Of a stretch of 64,000 nucleotides of DNA, positions 15,771 through 25,665 are shown in pieces. The stretch is from CADEED01 sp035525785. Its GTDB lineage: Bacteria; Pseudomonadota; Gammaproteobacteria; Steroidobacterales; Steroidobacteraceae. The stretch covers positions 1-64,000 of the forward strand of contig DATLDQ010000149.1 of NCBI GenBank assembly GCA_035525785.1. The letters run 5' to 3'. Position 1 is the first letter of the stretch. Every line of letters starts with the position of its first letter. The translations under genes and the position numbers were made by a program. Under the pieces are notes generated by a model. It made no database searches. It was not told where the DNA came from and was given only the letters and a program-made list of their open reading frames with translations.

Positions 15771-17900
15771 ATGAAATCATTGCCATCCTCGTCCCGCTTC
15801 TTCGCCACTCGTTGGCTCGCTCCGTCGATGGTCGCCGCCCTGCTGGTGCTATCCGGTTCCGCGCAGGCTCCCGCCAGCACGCAGCTTCCGACCGGGTCCG
15901 TGGTACCCAGCGAGCGACATCGTTCCGTGGCGCGCCGCGTCGGGTCCATGCTCGAGGGCATGCATTACAGCGGCTCGAAGCTCGACGACCGCATGTCCGG
16001 CATCGTCTATTCGCGTTACCTCGAGAGCATCGACAGCCAGCACGCCAGTCTGCTGGCGTCCGATGTCGCGGAGTTCGACCAATACCGCCTGCGCTTCGAC
16101 GACATGATCAGGAGCGGCGACGTCGATCCGGCTTTTGCGATCTTCGCGCGCTACCAGCAGCGTAACCGCGAGCGCATCAAGTTCGCGATCGCCCAGCTCG
16201 ACAAGGAACCGGACTGGAACCTCAACGAAACTTTCGAGTTCGACCGCGAGAAGGCGCCATGGGCGACCAATTCCACCGAGCTCGATGAGTGGTGGCGCAA
16301 GCGCGTCAAGAACGACGCCCTCTCTCTGGTACTCACGGGCAAGAACTGGGACGAGACCTCGAATCTGCTCAAGAAGCGCTACGAGACCACGCTCAAGCGC
16401 ATCGACCAAGTCAGCGCCGACGACGTGTTCGAGTCCCTGATGAACTCCTACGCTCGCGCCTACGACCCGCACTCGAGCTACTTCTCGCCGCGCAGCTCCG
16501 AGGAATACCGCATCCAGATGAGCCTCAACTACGACGGCATCGGCGCGTCGCTGCAGCTCGTGGACGATTACGTGACGATCATGAACGTCATCGAGGGCGG
16601 CCCGGCCGCCGTGGCCGGCACGCTGTCCGTCAAGGACCGCATCACGGGCGTGGGCCAGGGCAAGGAAGGCCCGGTCACCGATGTGCTCGGCTGGCGCATC
16701 GACGACGTGGTCCAGCTCATCCGCGGCCGTGCCGGCACGCAGGTGCGGTTGCAGGTGCTGCCCGCGGGCGCCGCTCCCGGTTCGCCCGAGAAATCGCTGG
16801 AATTCACGCGCAACAAAGTCACTCTCGAAGCCCAGGCCGCGCAGAAGGAGCTGCGCACCATCAAGCGTGGTGACAAGGAGATCCGCGTCGGCGTCATCAA
16901 CGTTCCGGCCTTCTACCAGGACGTGGAAGCGCAGAACAAAGGTGACAAGGAATTCCGCAGCACCACGCGCGACGTTCGCCGTCTCATCAACGAGCTCAAG
17001 ACCGAGAAGATCGACGGCCTGGTGCTCGACCTGCGCGGCAACGGCGGCGGCTATCTACCCGAGGCCACGGCGCTCACCGGCCTGTTCGTCGACAAGGGCC
17101 CGGTGGTGCAGCTCAAGGTCACGACGGGCGAACTTGAAGTGCAGGACGACCCCGAACCCGGCGTCGCCTACAACGGCCCGCTGGCGGTACTGGTCGATCG
17201 CTTCAGCGCGTCGGCGTCGGAGATTTTCGCCGGTGCCATCCAGGATTACCGCCGCGGCGTGGTCATTGGCCAGCGCACCTTCGGCAAGGGCACGGTGCAG
17301 AATCTCGTGCCGCTCGATCGTTGGTCGCCGCGCCCCGTGAATGGCCAGCTCACGGTCACCATCGGGAAGTTCTATCGCGTCACGGGCGAGAGCACGCAGC
17401 ACCGCGGCGTCGAGCCCGACGTTCCGCTGCCTTCGCAGATCGATCTCGACGAGTTCGGCGAGAGCGCGCTCGATGGCGCCCTCCCCTGGGATCGCATCCC
17501 GGGCGTACCCTTCCGCAGCGAAGCGAAGCAATTGCCCATCGCGACGCTCGGTACCGAAGAGAAGGTCCGCGCCGACCATGACCCGGACTACCGCTGGCTG
17601 GTCGCCGATCTCGCCGCGAACGACGCACTGCGCAAGCAGACGTCGCTGTCGCTGAACTTGCAGGCCCGCAAGGCCGAACGCGAGCGCGTGGACAAAGAGC
17701 GCCTCGCGCGCGAGAACGCGCGCCGTGCGGCGCAGAACCTGCCGTCGCTCAAGACGGCCGAGGAGCTCGCGGATGCGAAATTCCCGGATACCGTGCTCGA
17801 CCAAGCCGCCGAGATCATGACGGACATGGTTTCCGGCACGCGACCGCTCGTGCCCGCGCCGTCCCGCACCGTGCGCAGCGAGGCCAAGAAGCCCGGCTGA
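15771..17900 (+). CDS. prc: Carboxy-terminal processing (tail-specific) protease Prc
   Basis: Prc is a periplasmic serine protease that degrades proteins with exposed hydrophobic C-termini, including ssrA-tagged ones, and processes penicillin-binding protein 3. The 709-residue protein has a signal peptide (1-32), an N-terminal helical domain, a PDZ domain (about 240-330) and the peptidase core. The core shows DLRGNGGGYL, the catalytic Ser region FSASASEIFAGA (479-483) and the catalytic Lys506 in TFGKGTVQNL. Length fits the long gammaproteobacterial type. A strong hairpin follows 36 nt after the stop. Confidence 0.95.
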   Translation: MKSLPSSSRFFATRWLAPSMVAALLVLSGSAQAPASTQLPTGSVVPSERHRSVARRVGSMLEGMHYSGSKLDDRMSGIVYSRYLESIDSQHASLLASDVAEFDQYRLRFDDMIRSGDVDPAFAIFARYQQRNRERIKFAIAQLDKEPDWNLNETFEFDREKAPWATNSTELDEWWRKRVKNDALSLVLTGKNWDETSNLLKKRYETTLKRIDQVSADDVFESLMNSYARAYDPHSSYFSPRSSEEYRIQMSLNYDGIGASLQLVDDYVTIMNVIEGGPAAVAGTLSVKDRITGVGQGKEGPVTDVLGWRIDDVVQLIRGRAGTQVRLQVLPAGAAPGSPEKSLEFTRNKVTLEAQAAQKELRTIKRGDKEIRVGVINVPAFYQDVEAQNKGDKEFRSTTRDVRRLINELKTEKIDGLVLDLRGNGGGYLPEATALTGLFVDKGPVVQLKVTTGELEVQDDPEPGVAYNGPLAVLVDRFSASASEIFAGAIQDYRRGVVIGQRTFGKGTVQNLVPLDRWSPRPVNGQLTVTIGKFYRVTGESTQHRGVEPDVPLPSQIDLDEFGESALDGALPWDRIPGVPFRSEAKQLPIATLGTEEKVRADHDPDYRWLVADLAANDALRKQTSLSLNLQARKAERERVDKERLARENARRAAQNLPSLKTAEELADAKFPDTVLDQAAEIMTDMVSGTRPLVPAPSRTVRSEAKKPG

Positions 17901-17936
17901 GCCATGCACCCCCTCGGGGTGGGTATAAAAGATCAG

Positions 17937-17968
17937 GACTGGTGTTGTAGTTGACTACAACACCAGTC
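17937..17968. terminator. Perfect 14-bp palindrome between prc and the RND operon
   Basis: GACTGGTGTTGTAG and its exact complement flank a TTGA loop; one wobble and one normal pair extend the stem outward to 16 bp. The following sequence is pyrimidine-rich. It suits a terminator for prc. The right half also contains TTGACT, which serves as the -35 of a candidate promoter for the RND operon, so it may equally be an operator. Confidence 0.6.
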
Positions 17969-17979
17969 TTCTCTACTCT
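17951..17979 (+). promoter_or_regulatory. Candidate promoter of the RND efflux operon
   Basis: TTGACT (17951-17956), a 17-nt spacer and TACTCT (17974-17979) resemble a sigma-70 promoter about 60 nt before the adaptor gene. The -35 lies at the centre of the palindrome, so folding or protein binding there would affect initiation. Confidence 0.4.
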
Positions 17980-18041
17980 CTTCCCTCTCGCAACCGTTTG
18001 CGTGCCTGGCCCGTCTCAACGGAAGGCACAGGGGAAGGCCA

Positions 18042-19124
18042 ATGAAACACCTGATCATTCGCGGCGCCATCGTAGCGCTCGTGCTCGCAGTCTCCGGCTG
18101 CGCCGAGAACGTCGCCGGCGATAGAGCCGCCGAAGGCAAGGACGCGAAGACATCCGCCGAAGCCGCGATCCCCGTCGAGGTCGCGGCGCCCATCCGCGGA
18201 GAGATGCTCGCGATGTACAGCGGCACCGCGACGCTCGACGCCGAAGCCGATGCCGAAGTGGTCGCCAAGGTGGGCGGCGAAGTGCGCCGGCTCTACGTGG
18301 AGGAAGGCGACCGTGTAATGGCGGGGCAAGTACTCGCCCAGCTCGATGATCGCCAGCTGCGCCTGCAGGCTGCGCAGACCCGCGCCGCGCTCGCCAAGAG
18401 CCAGCGCGACTTCAATCGCCAGCTGGAACTGCACGGCAAAGGCCTGGTGTCCGCCGGCGCCTTCGAAGGCCTCAAGTACGACCTCGACAACCAGCGCGCT
18501 GCAGACGATCTGGCACGCCTCAACCTTTCGTACAGCGAAATCCGCGCGCCCTTCGCCGGCATCGTCGCCACGCGCCACATCAAGGTGGGCGAGGAGATAG
18601 CGATCGGCTCGAAGCTGTTTCGCGTTACGGATCCTGTTCCCCTCAAGGCAAGCGTGTTCGTACCCGAACGCGAGCTCGCGCGCCTGAAACCCGGTCAGAC
18701 AGCCACCATCGCGGTGGACGCGCTAGCCGGGCGAGCATTTCCAGCGGTAGTGAAGCTGGTCTCGCCCACGGTCGATGCCGCCACCGCGACGTTCAAGGTG
18801 ACGCTCGAGGTCACCGATCCCAAGGGTGATCTCAAGCCTGGCATGTTCTCGCGTGTCGGCATCGTGTTCGAGCGGCGCGCGGAAACGCTGACCATTCCGC
18901 GGGTCGCGCTCATCGACACCGATGGCTCGGCCAACGTGTTCGTGGTCGCCGACGGCAAGGCGGTGCAGCGTGCCATCAAGACCGGCTTGTCCAACGCCGG
19001 CAAGATCGAAGTGACCGAGGGACTCGCGGGCAGCGAACAGGTCGTCGTCGTCGGACAGAACGGCCTCAAGGATGGCAATCCGGTTCGGGTGGTCTCACTC
19101 GAACAGACGGCGCAGAACAAGTAG
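18042..19124 (+). CDS. RND efflux periplasmic adaptor (membrane fusion) lipoprotein
   Basis: A 360-residue adaptor that links an inner-membrane RND pump to an outer-membrane channel. The N-terminus is a lipoprotein signal with lipobox AVSGC. Lipoyl-like halves are seen in AEVVAKVGGEVRRLYVEEGDRV and YSEIRAPFAGIVATRHIKVGE, with a helical hairpin between (about 105-160), then beta-barrel and membrane-proximal domains. It is first in a three-gene operon, 6 nt from the next gene. No outer-membrane factor gene is present nearby. Confidence 0.92.
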   Translation: MKHLIIRGAIVALVLAVSGCAENVAGDRAAEGKDAKTSAEAAIPVEVAAPIRGEMLAMYSGTATLDAEADAEVVAKVGGEVRRLYVEEGDRVMAGQVLAQLDDRQLRLQAAQTRAALAKSQRDFNRQLELHGKGLVSAGAFEGLKYDLDNQRAADDLARLNLSYSEIRAPFAGIVATRHIKVGEEIAIGSKLFRVTDPVPLKASVFVPERELARLKPGQTATIAVDALAGRAFPAVVKLVSPTVDAATATFKVTLEVTDPKGDLKPGMFSRVGIVFERRAETLTIPRVALIDTDGSANVFVVADGKAVQRAIKTGLSNAGKIEVTEGLAGSEQVVVVGQNGLKDGNPVRVVSLEQTAQNK

Positions 19125-19130
19125 TTCGCC

Positions 19131-22100
19131 ATGAACATCGTGGACTTCGCGATACGCCGGCGAGTGACCATCGCCATGGCGACGGTGGCGATCACCCTGC
19201 TCGGCATGATCTCCCTGGCCCGGCTCAAGGTGAATCTGCTCCCGGACCTCTCCTATCCCACGCTGACCGTACGCACCGAACTACCCGGCGCGGCTCCGTC
19301 CGAGATCGAGAACCTGATCTCACGGCCCATCGAGGAAGCCGCCGGCGTGGTGCGCAACGTGCGCTCGGTACGCTCGGTGTCCCGCTCCGGGCAGTCCGAC
19401 GTGATCGTGGAATTCTCCTGGGGCACCGACATGGACTTCGCGGGCATCGAAGTGCGCGAGCGGCTCGACCTGCTGTGGCTGCCGGTCGAAGCGACGCGCC
19501 CGCTGCTGCTGCGCTTCGACCCCTCGAGCGAACCCGTCATGCGCGTCGCGTTCGTCGACGAGACCTCCGCCACGAGGAACGCCGGCGCAGCCAGCCACGA
19601 GGAGCGCCTCAAGTTCCTGCGCCGCTTCGCCGACGACCGGATCAAGCCCGAGATCGAATCGGTCGAAGGGTCGGCGGCGGTCAAGGTGAGCGGCGGCTTC
19701 GAAGATGAGGTGCAGATCTACGTGGACCAGCAGCGCCTGGCGCAGCTCAGGTTGTCCATCGAGCAGGTTGCCAAGCGCATCGGCGCGGAGAACGTGAATC
19801 TGTCCGGCGGACGCCTCGAACAGGGCACGCAGCGATTCCTGGTACGTACGGTCAACGAGTTCGACACGCTGGATGACATGGCCAACTCGGTCATCGCCAC
19901 GGTCGACGGCCAGCCGGTCTATCTCAAGGACGTCGCGCGCGTGGAGCGCGGCTACAAGGACCGCACGGCCATCACGCGCCTCGACGGTGCCGAGTGCATC
20001 GAGCTCGCCATCTACAAGGAAGGCGACGCGAACACCGTGCAGCTCGCTCATGGCATCACGGCCAAGCTGGAGTCGCTGCAGAAGATGCTGCCCGCGGGCA
20101 CCAAGCTCACGGCCGTGTACGACCAGTCCAAGTTCATCGCAAGCGCGGTGAGCGACGTGAAGGACGCGGCCATCCTCGGCGGCCTGCTCTCGGTGCTGGT
20201 GCTCTACTTCTTCCTGCGCGATGCGTGGGCGACCATCGTCACCGGCATCGTCATACCGGTGACCGTGGTCGGCATCTTCGTGATGATGTATGCCTTCGAT
20301 CTCACGCTGAACGTGATGTCGCTCGGCGGCATCGCGCTCTCCGTGGGGATGTTGATAGACAATTCCGTGGTCATCCTCGAGGCCATCGCGAGACGCAAGG
20401 AAGCGGGCCTGTCCACCATCGACGCCGCGCGCGAAGGAACGGCGGAAGTTGCCACGGCCGTGACGGCATCGACGCTCACGTCGGTAGCGGTGTTCTTCCC
20501 CATGGTGTTCGTGAGCGGCATCGCCGGTCAGCTGTTCCGCGATCAAGCGCTCACGGTCACCTTCGCGCAGCTCATTTCGCTCGTGGTGGGGATCACGCTG
20601 GTGCCGATGCTCACGGCGTGGCGCGCGCGGCTCGGTGACAAGGAAAAGGCGCCGGCCGAGGATGCCGGTGAGCCGGGCGAAACGGTGCGCGCGCTCAAGC
20701 GCCATCTCGCCGCGGCGTGGGCCAATCTCAAAGTGACCGCGCTCGTGAGCGGGCCGAACCATCCGTCGAAGCCCGTGCGCGCCTTCTGGAAGTTCGTGTC
20801 CATCCCGGTGTTCGCCCTTCGCTGGCTATGGAGCTACGTGGCGTTCGCCCTGCGGTGGACATTCACCTGGGCGGTTCGCCTGCTGCGGATTCTCTTCGGC
20901 CTGCTCGGCAAGCTGTTTGCCGTGATCCTCTCGCCGTGCGTCTGGCTCACGCAGAAAACCTACAACCTGCTCGATCATCACTACCCGGCGCTGCTCACCT
21001 GGGCGCTGCGCCGCCGCGCTGCGGTGCTGGCCACGGCCCTGGGTCTGCTCGCCGCCACGGCGGTGATCCTGCCGAGGCTCGGCACCGAGCTGATCCCGCA
21101 GCTCTCGCAGGGCGAATTCACGGTGAAGATGCGTCTGCCCGCCGGCTCGCCACTCGAGACCACCGACCGCCAGGTGCTCGCCATCCACCACGCGGCGCAG
21201 GCGCTGCCCGGTCTGGCCGGTGCCTACGGCGTCGCGGGCACGGGCAACAGGCTCGATGCCAACCCGGTGGACTCCGGCGAGAACACCGGCAATCTCGACG
21301 TGCGGCTCAAGGCGCCCATCGACAAGGAAGGCGAGGAGCGCGCCATGCAGACGTTGCGCAAGGAACTCGGCGGCATTCCCGGCGCACAATACGAGTTCAC
21401 GCGGCCATCGCTGCTGACGCTCGCGACCCCCGTCGAAGTGGTGCTCGGGGGTTACGACCTCGACCGGCTTGCACTCGCGGCGAACGCGGTACGCGACCGG
21501 ATGGAACGCTCCGGCGCGTTCAAGGACATCCGCTCGAGCATCGAAGGCGGTCATCCCGAAATCCAGATCATTTTCGATCAGGAGCGCGCCTCCCAGCTGG
21601 GCCTCGCCGTGCGCGACATTGCCGACCGCGTGGTGTCGAACGTGCGTGGCAGCGTGGCGACCCGATATCGCCTGCAGGAAAAGAAGATCGACGTGCTGGT
21701 ACGCAGCGTCGACACTCGTGCCGCCTCGATCGAGGAAGTGCGCAACCTCATGGTGAATCCAGGCTCCGAGCGGCCGGTGCCGCTCTCGGCGGTGGCCGAG
21801 GTGCGCCTGGCGACGGGCCCGGCCGAAATCCGCCGCGCCAACCAGGAAAGAGTGGCCGTGATCTCCGCCGCGCCGGCCGACGGTGACCTGGGCGACGCGA
21901 CGCTGCGGGCGCAGGACATCCTGGCCCAAACTACCCTGCCCGTGGGCATCCTGGGCTCGGTGTCAGGCCAGAGCGAGGAGATGTCCGAGAGCTTCCGCTC
22001 ATTGGGACTGGCGTTCGCGCTGGCCGTGTTCCTCGTGTACCTGGTGATGGCTTCGCAGTTCGAATCGCTGCTGCATCCCTTCGTCATCCTGTTCACCATC

Positions 22101-22562
22101 CCCATGGGGCTCATCGGCTCGATCTGGGGCCTGTACGTCACCGGCACCACGATCAACTCGGTGGCACTCATCGGCCTCATCATGCTGGCCGGTATCGTCG
22201 TCAACAACGCGATCGTCCTCATCGACGCGATCAACCAGGCGCGTGAGCGCGGACTCGAGAAGATAGAGGCCATCAAGCTCGCGGGCCGCACGCGCCTGAG
22301 GCCCATCCTCATCACCAGCGTCAGCACCATCATCGGGTTGATCCCGATGGCCATCGGCATCGGCGAAGGCGCGGAGATCCGCCGCCCGATGGCGATCACC
22401 GTGATCTCGGGAACACTGGTGGCGACTTTCCTCACGCTGGTCGTGATCCCGGTGCTCTATGCACTGCTCGACCGCAAGGAGTTCGTGGCGAAGCCGGCCG
22501 GCAGCGAGCCGCTCACGGTGCCGGTCACGCCAGCGACGGCGCTGCGCAGCCAGGAGGAGTGA
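19131..22562 (+). CDS. RND efflux permease (HAE1 type) with extended central linker
   Basis: An inner-membrane, proton-driven pump of 1143 residues. It starts NIVDFAIRRRVTIAM, typical for TM1, and has the porter segments, the TM4 region GGIALSVGMLIDNSVVILEAI with its acidic residues, and the C-terminal TM10-12 block. Usual length is about 1030. The excess is between TM6 and TM7 (about 496-617), where a charged segment and two or more hydrophobic stretches are added. It is 2 nt from the next permease gene, so the two pumps are made together, as in MdtBC-type heteromeric systems. Confidence 0.93.
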   Translation: MNIVDFAIRRRVTIAMATVAITLLGMISLARLKVNLLPDLSYPTLTVRTELPGAAPSEIENLISRPIEEAAGVVRNVRSVRSVSRSGQSDVIVEFSWGTDMDFAGIEVRERLDLLWLPVEATRPLLLRFDPSSEPVMRVAFVDETSATRNAGAASHEERLKFLRRFADDRIKPEIESVEGSAAVKVSGGFEDEVQIYVDQQRLAQLRLSIEQVAKRIGAENVNLSGGRLEQGTQRFLVRTVNEFDTLDDMANSVIATVDGQPVYLKDVARVERGYKDRTAITRLDGAECIELAIYKEGDANTVQLAHGITAKLESLQKMLPAGTKLTAVYDQSKFIASAVSDVKDAAILGGLLSVLVLYFFLRDAWATIVTGIVIPVTVVGIFVMMYAFDLTLNVMSLGGIALSVGMLIDNSVVILEAIARRKEAGLSTIDAAREGTAEVATAVTASTLTSVAVFFPMVFVSGIAGQLFRDQALTVTFAQLISLVVGITLVPMLTAWRARLGDKEKAPAEDAGEPGETVRALKRHLAAAWANLKVTALVSGPNHPSKPVRAFWKFVSIPVFALRWLWSYVAFALRWTFTWAVRLLRILFGLLGKLFAVILSPCVWLTQKTYNLLDHHYPALLTWALRRRAAVLATALGLLAATAVILPRLGTELIPQLSQGEFTVKMRLPAGSPLETTDRQVLAIHHAAQALPGLAGAYGVAGTGNRLDANPVDSGENTGNLDVRLKAPIDKEGEERAMQTLRKELGGIPGAQYEFTRPSLLTLATPVEVVLGGYDLDRLALAANAVRDRMERSGAFKDIRSSIEGGHPEIQIIFDQERASQLGLAVRDIADRVVSNVRGSVATRYRLQEKKIDVLVRSVDTRAASIEEVRNLMVNPGSERPVPLSAVAEVRLATGPAEIRRANQERVAVISAAPADGDLGDATLRAQDILAQTTLPVGILGSVSGQSEEMSESFRSLGLAFALAVFLVYLVMASQFESLLHPFVILFTIPMGLIGSIWGLYVTGTTINSVALIGLIMLAGIVVNNAIVLIDAINQARERGLEKIEAIKLAGRTRLRPILITSVSTIIGLIPMAIGIGEGAEIRRPMAITVISGTLVATFLTLVVIPVLYALLDRKEFVAKPAGSEPLTVPVTPATALRSQEE

Positions 22563-22563
22563 C

Positions 22564-25500
22564 ATGGTGCACACCGATTTCGCGCTGCGCCGTCCCATCA
22601 CCACGCTCATGGTGTCCGCCGCGGTCGCGGTGATCGGCATCGTGTCCTCGCGGTTGCTGCCGCTCGAGCAATATCCGGACGTGAGCTTCCCGTTCATGGG
22701 CGCGGGCGTGCCCTACCCGGGATCGACGCCGGAAGAAACCGAGGAGCTCATCACGAGGCCGATCGAGGACGCACTGGCAACGTTGCCGAACATCGAGGAA
22801 ATCCACTCCACGTCCACCGACCAGGACGCGCGCTTCGAGATCCGTTTCGCCTGGGGCACCGACATCAACACCGCGGGATTCGAGGTGCGCAACAAGCTCG
22901 ACTCGGTGCGCTCCACTCTGCCGAAGACCGCCGACCGCATCTGGATGTGGACGGCATCGACCGCGAACCAGCCCATGCTCACGGTGCGTTTCTCGGCGGA
23001 CCAGGATCTGTCCTCGCAGTACGACCTGCTCGATCGCTACTTCGCCAAGCCCATCGAGCGGCTCGACGGGGTCGCGCGCGTGGAGCTGGCCGGCGTCGAA
23101 GCACGCGAAGTGCGCATCCTCGTTGACCCGGGCCGCACGGCCGCCCATGGAGTCGACGTCCGCCAGCTGGTCCAACTACTGGAGAAGAGCAATTTCTCGG
23201 TGGGCGCCGGCCAGATCACCGGCAACGGCGAGCGCTTCTCGGTGCGGCCGCTGGGCGAATTTCGCTCGCTCGACGAGATCCGCAATCTCGTCATCAAGGG
23301 CAATGTGCGAGTCGGCGACGTGGCGAGCGTCGAGCTCATCAGCCCCGAGATCCTGCGCCGCCGCCACCTCGATGGCCGGCCCGCCGTGGGCCTGGACGTG
23401 TTCAAGTCCACGGGCGCGAACGTCGTCGACGTGGTCGATCGCGTCATGGCGGTCATCGAGAAGAACAAGGCCTTGCCGCAGATGCAGGGCATCAGCGTCT
23501 TCACGCTCGACAACCAGGCCGAGGCCATACGCCAGTCGCTCAGCGATCTCACGGAGGCCGGGCTCATCGGCGCTGCCCTCGCGTTCGTCGTGCTCTATCT
23601 GTTCCTGCGCCACCTGCCCACGACGCTGATCGTCGGCGCCGCGGTGCCGCTCTCCCTCATGGTGACGCTGGCCGTGATGTACTTCGCCGGCCTCACCATC
23701 AACGTGATGTCGATGATGGGCATGATGCTCGCCATCGGCATGCTCGTGGACAATGCGGTGGTGGTCACCGAGAGCGTGTTCCGACACCGGCAGATGGACC
23801 CTGACGATCCACAGCGCGCGACCCTCGCGGGCGTGCGCGAGGTTGGCGTCGCGACGCTCGCCGGTACCGCCACCTGCGTGGTGGTGTTCCTGCCCATCCT
23901 GTTCAGCAACAACAACCAGATCTCCATCTGGCTGACGCATGTGGCCGTGCCCATCTGCGTGGCGATGATCGCCTCGTTGATCATCGCGCAGACGCTGATC
24001 CCGATGGCCACTTCGCGCTTTCCGGCGCCGCCGCCACTGGATCGCAGGAGCTGGATCTCGCGCCTGCAGGATCGCTACACGCGCTGGCTCGACTGGAGCA
24101 TCCATCACCGCGGCTGGACCGCATTCGCCCTGGTCGCGGTGCTCGGTCTCACCGGCGGGCTGATCATGCTGTCCCAGGCATTTCCCGGGAAGTTCATCAA
24201 GTTCGACCCCGGTGCGCAGGACGGCGGTAACCAGGTGTTCCTCGGCTACAACATCAAGGGCCAGCATCCCATCGACCGCGTCGAGGCCGCCGTTGCCACC
24301 ATCGAAAAACATTTCGAAGCGCGCCGCGACGATCTCGGTTTCAAGAGCGTCTACACCGTGTACGACCAGGACAACGCGTTCTCGGTGTTCGTACTCGAGT
24401 CGCGCGACGACGGCGGCCCACGCGTACAGGAGTTCATCGACAAGGCGCAGGCGGACATCCCGGAGATCATCATCGGCAAGCCCAGCTTCAAGTGGGACGA
24501 CGCCGGCGGCATGGGCGGCGAGCGCTTCAGCGTGCAGCTCACGGGCGAATCCACCGAGAAGCTCGCCCAGGTCGCCGACGAGGTGGCGCGCGTGATGGGT
24601 AGCGTCAAGGGCCTGGAAGCCGTGCGCTCGGAGGCGCGCGAGGGTGACGAAGAAGTGCAGATCGTGGTGAACCGGGGGCGCGCGGCTGCGCTCGGGCTCA
24701 CCGCCTCCGATGTGGCGCAGGCCGTGGCCGCAGCGCTGCGCGGCGATCGCCTGCGCGAATTTCGCGGCACCGACCGCGAGCTCACGCTGCGTCTGGCGTT
24801 TCGCGAGTCCGACCGGCAGAGCATCGACAACCTGGCCGAGTTCCCCATCTACCTGCCCTCGGGTACGCGCATACGGCTGTCGGCCGTCGCGGATTTCCGC
24901 ATCGCCAAGGGCCCGCGCTCCATCGAGCGTGTCGACCGCCTGACCTCCGTTGCGATCACCGGCAACGTGAACAAGGATTCCACGCTCGACGCCGTGGGCA
25001 AGGACGTCGAGGCGCTGCTCGCGAACTACCAGATGCCCGCGGGCTACAGCTGGAAACTCGGCAAGGGGTTCGAGCAGCAGGACGAGAGCTCCGCCACGAT
25101 GATGAGCAACCTGCTGCTCGCCGTCGCGATGATCTACCTGGTCATGGCCGCGGTGTTCGAGAGCACCGTGTATCCCATGTCGATCATCACGTCTATCTTC
25201 ATGGCAATCGTCGGCGTGATCTGGATGATGTTCCTGACGCGCACCACCATCACCATCATGGCCTTCATCGGAGTGCAGATACTGATAGGCGTGGTTGTGA
25301 ACATCGGCATCGTGCTGGTGGCGCACATCAACGAGCTGCGCGCCAAGGGCATGGAGCGCATGGCGGCCATCGTCCAGGCCGGGCGGGACCGCCTGCGGCC
25401 CATCCTCATGACCACGCTGACCGCGTCCCTCGGACTGCTGCCGCTGGCAGCCGGAGAGGCCTCGCTCGCGGTGGGCGGCGGCGGTCCATCGTATGCGCCG

Positions 25501-25665
25501 ATGGCGCGCGCCATCATGGGTGGCCTGCTGGCCGGCGCGGTGATGTCGCTGTTCGTGGTGCCGGCGTTCTACGTGTGGATAGACAACGGTGCCGAACGTG
25601 TAAGGCGTTTCGTGCGCCGGACGCGCGTGGAGGAAACGCGCGCGGTTACTGCAACAGAACCCTGA
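22564..25665 (+). CDS. RND efflux permease (HAE1 type), second pump
   Basis: A 1033-residue RND pump of ordinary length. The N-terminus is VHTDFALRRPITTLMVSAAV. TM4 carries MMGMMLAIGMLVDNAVVVTESVF with the proton-relay acidic residues, and the C-terminal repeat has GVQILIGVVVNIGIVLVAHINE. The gene starts directly after the previous stop codon, with an AGGAGG-like site in the preceding gene. The pairing of two different permeases with one adaptor suggests a heteromeric pump. Substrates cannot be predicted. Its last 20 bp overlap the convergent coiled-coil gene. Confidence 0.94.
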   Translation: MVHTDFALRRPITTLMVSAAVAVIGIVSSRLLPLEQYPDVSFPFMGAGVPYPGSTPEETEELITRPIEDALATLPNIEEIHSTSTDQDARFEIRFAWGTDINTAGFEVRNKLDSVRSTLPKTADRIWMWTASTANQPMLTVRFSADQDLSSQYDLLDRYFAKPIERLDGVARVELAGVEAREVRILVDPGRTAAHGVDVRQLVQLLEKSNFSVGAGQITGNGERFSVRPLGEFRSLDEIRNLVIKGNVRVGDVASVELISPEILRRRHLDGRPAVGLDVFKSTGANVVDVVDRVMAVIEKNKALPQMQGISVFTLDNQAEAIRQSLSDLTEAGLIGAALAFVVLYLFLRHLPTTLIVGAAVPLSLMVTLAVMYFAGLTINVMSMMGMMLAIGMLVDNAVVVTESVFRHRQMDPDDPQRATLAGVREVGVATLAGTATCVVVFLPILFSNNNQISIWLTHVAVPICVAMIASLIIAQTLIPMATSRFPAPPPLDRRSWISRLQDRYTRWLDWSIHHRGWTAFALVAVLGLTGGLIMLSQAFPGKFIKFDPGAQDGGNQVFLGYNIKGQHPIDRVEAAVATIEKHFEARRDDLGFKSVYTVYDQDNAFSVFVLESRDDGGPRVQEFIDKAQADIPEIIIGKPSFKWDDAGGMGGERFSVQLTGESTEKLAQVADEVARVMGSVKGLEAVRSEAREGDEEVQIVVNRGRAAALGLTASDVAQAVAAALRGDRLREFRGTDRELTLRLAFRESDRQSIDNLAEFPIYLPSGTRIRLSAVADFRIAKGPRSIERVDRLTSVAITGNVNKDSTLDAVGKDVEALLANYQMPAGYSWKLGKGFEQQDESSATMMSNLLLAVAMIYLVMAAVFESTVYPMSIITSIFMAIVGVIWMMFLTRTTITIMAFIGVQILIGVVVNIGIVLVAHINELRAKGMERMAAIVQAGRDRLRPILMTTLTASLGLLPLAAGEASLAVGGGGPSYAPMARAIMGGLLAGAVMSLFVVPAFYVWIDNGAERVRRFVRRTRVEETRAVTATEP

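Noticed and set aside
23176..25326. 716-codon open frame antisense to the second RND pump
   Set aside because: It is a high-GC shadow: His/Arg/Asp-rich composition, no domain, fully opposite a conserved pump gene.
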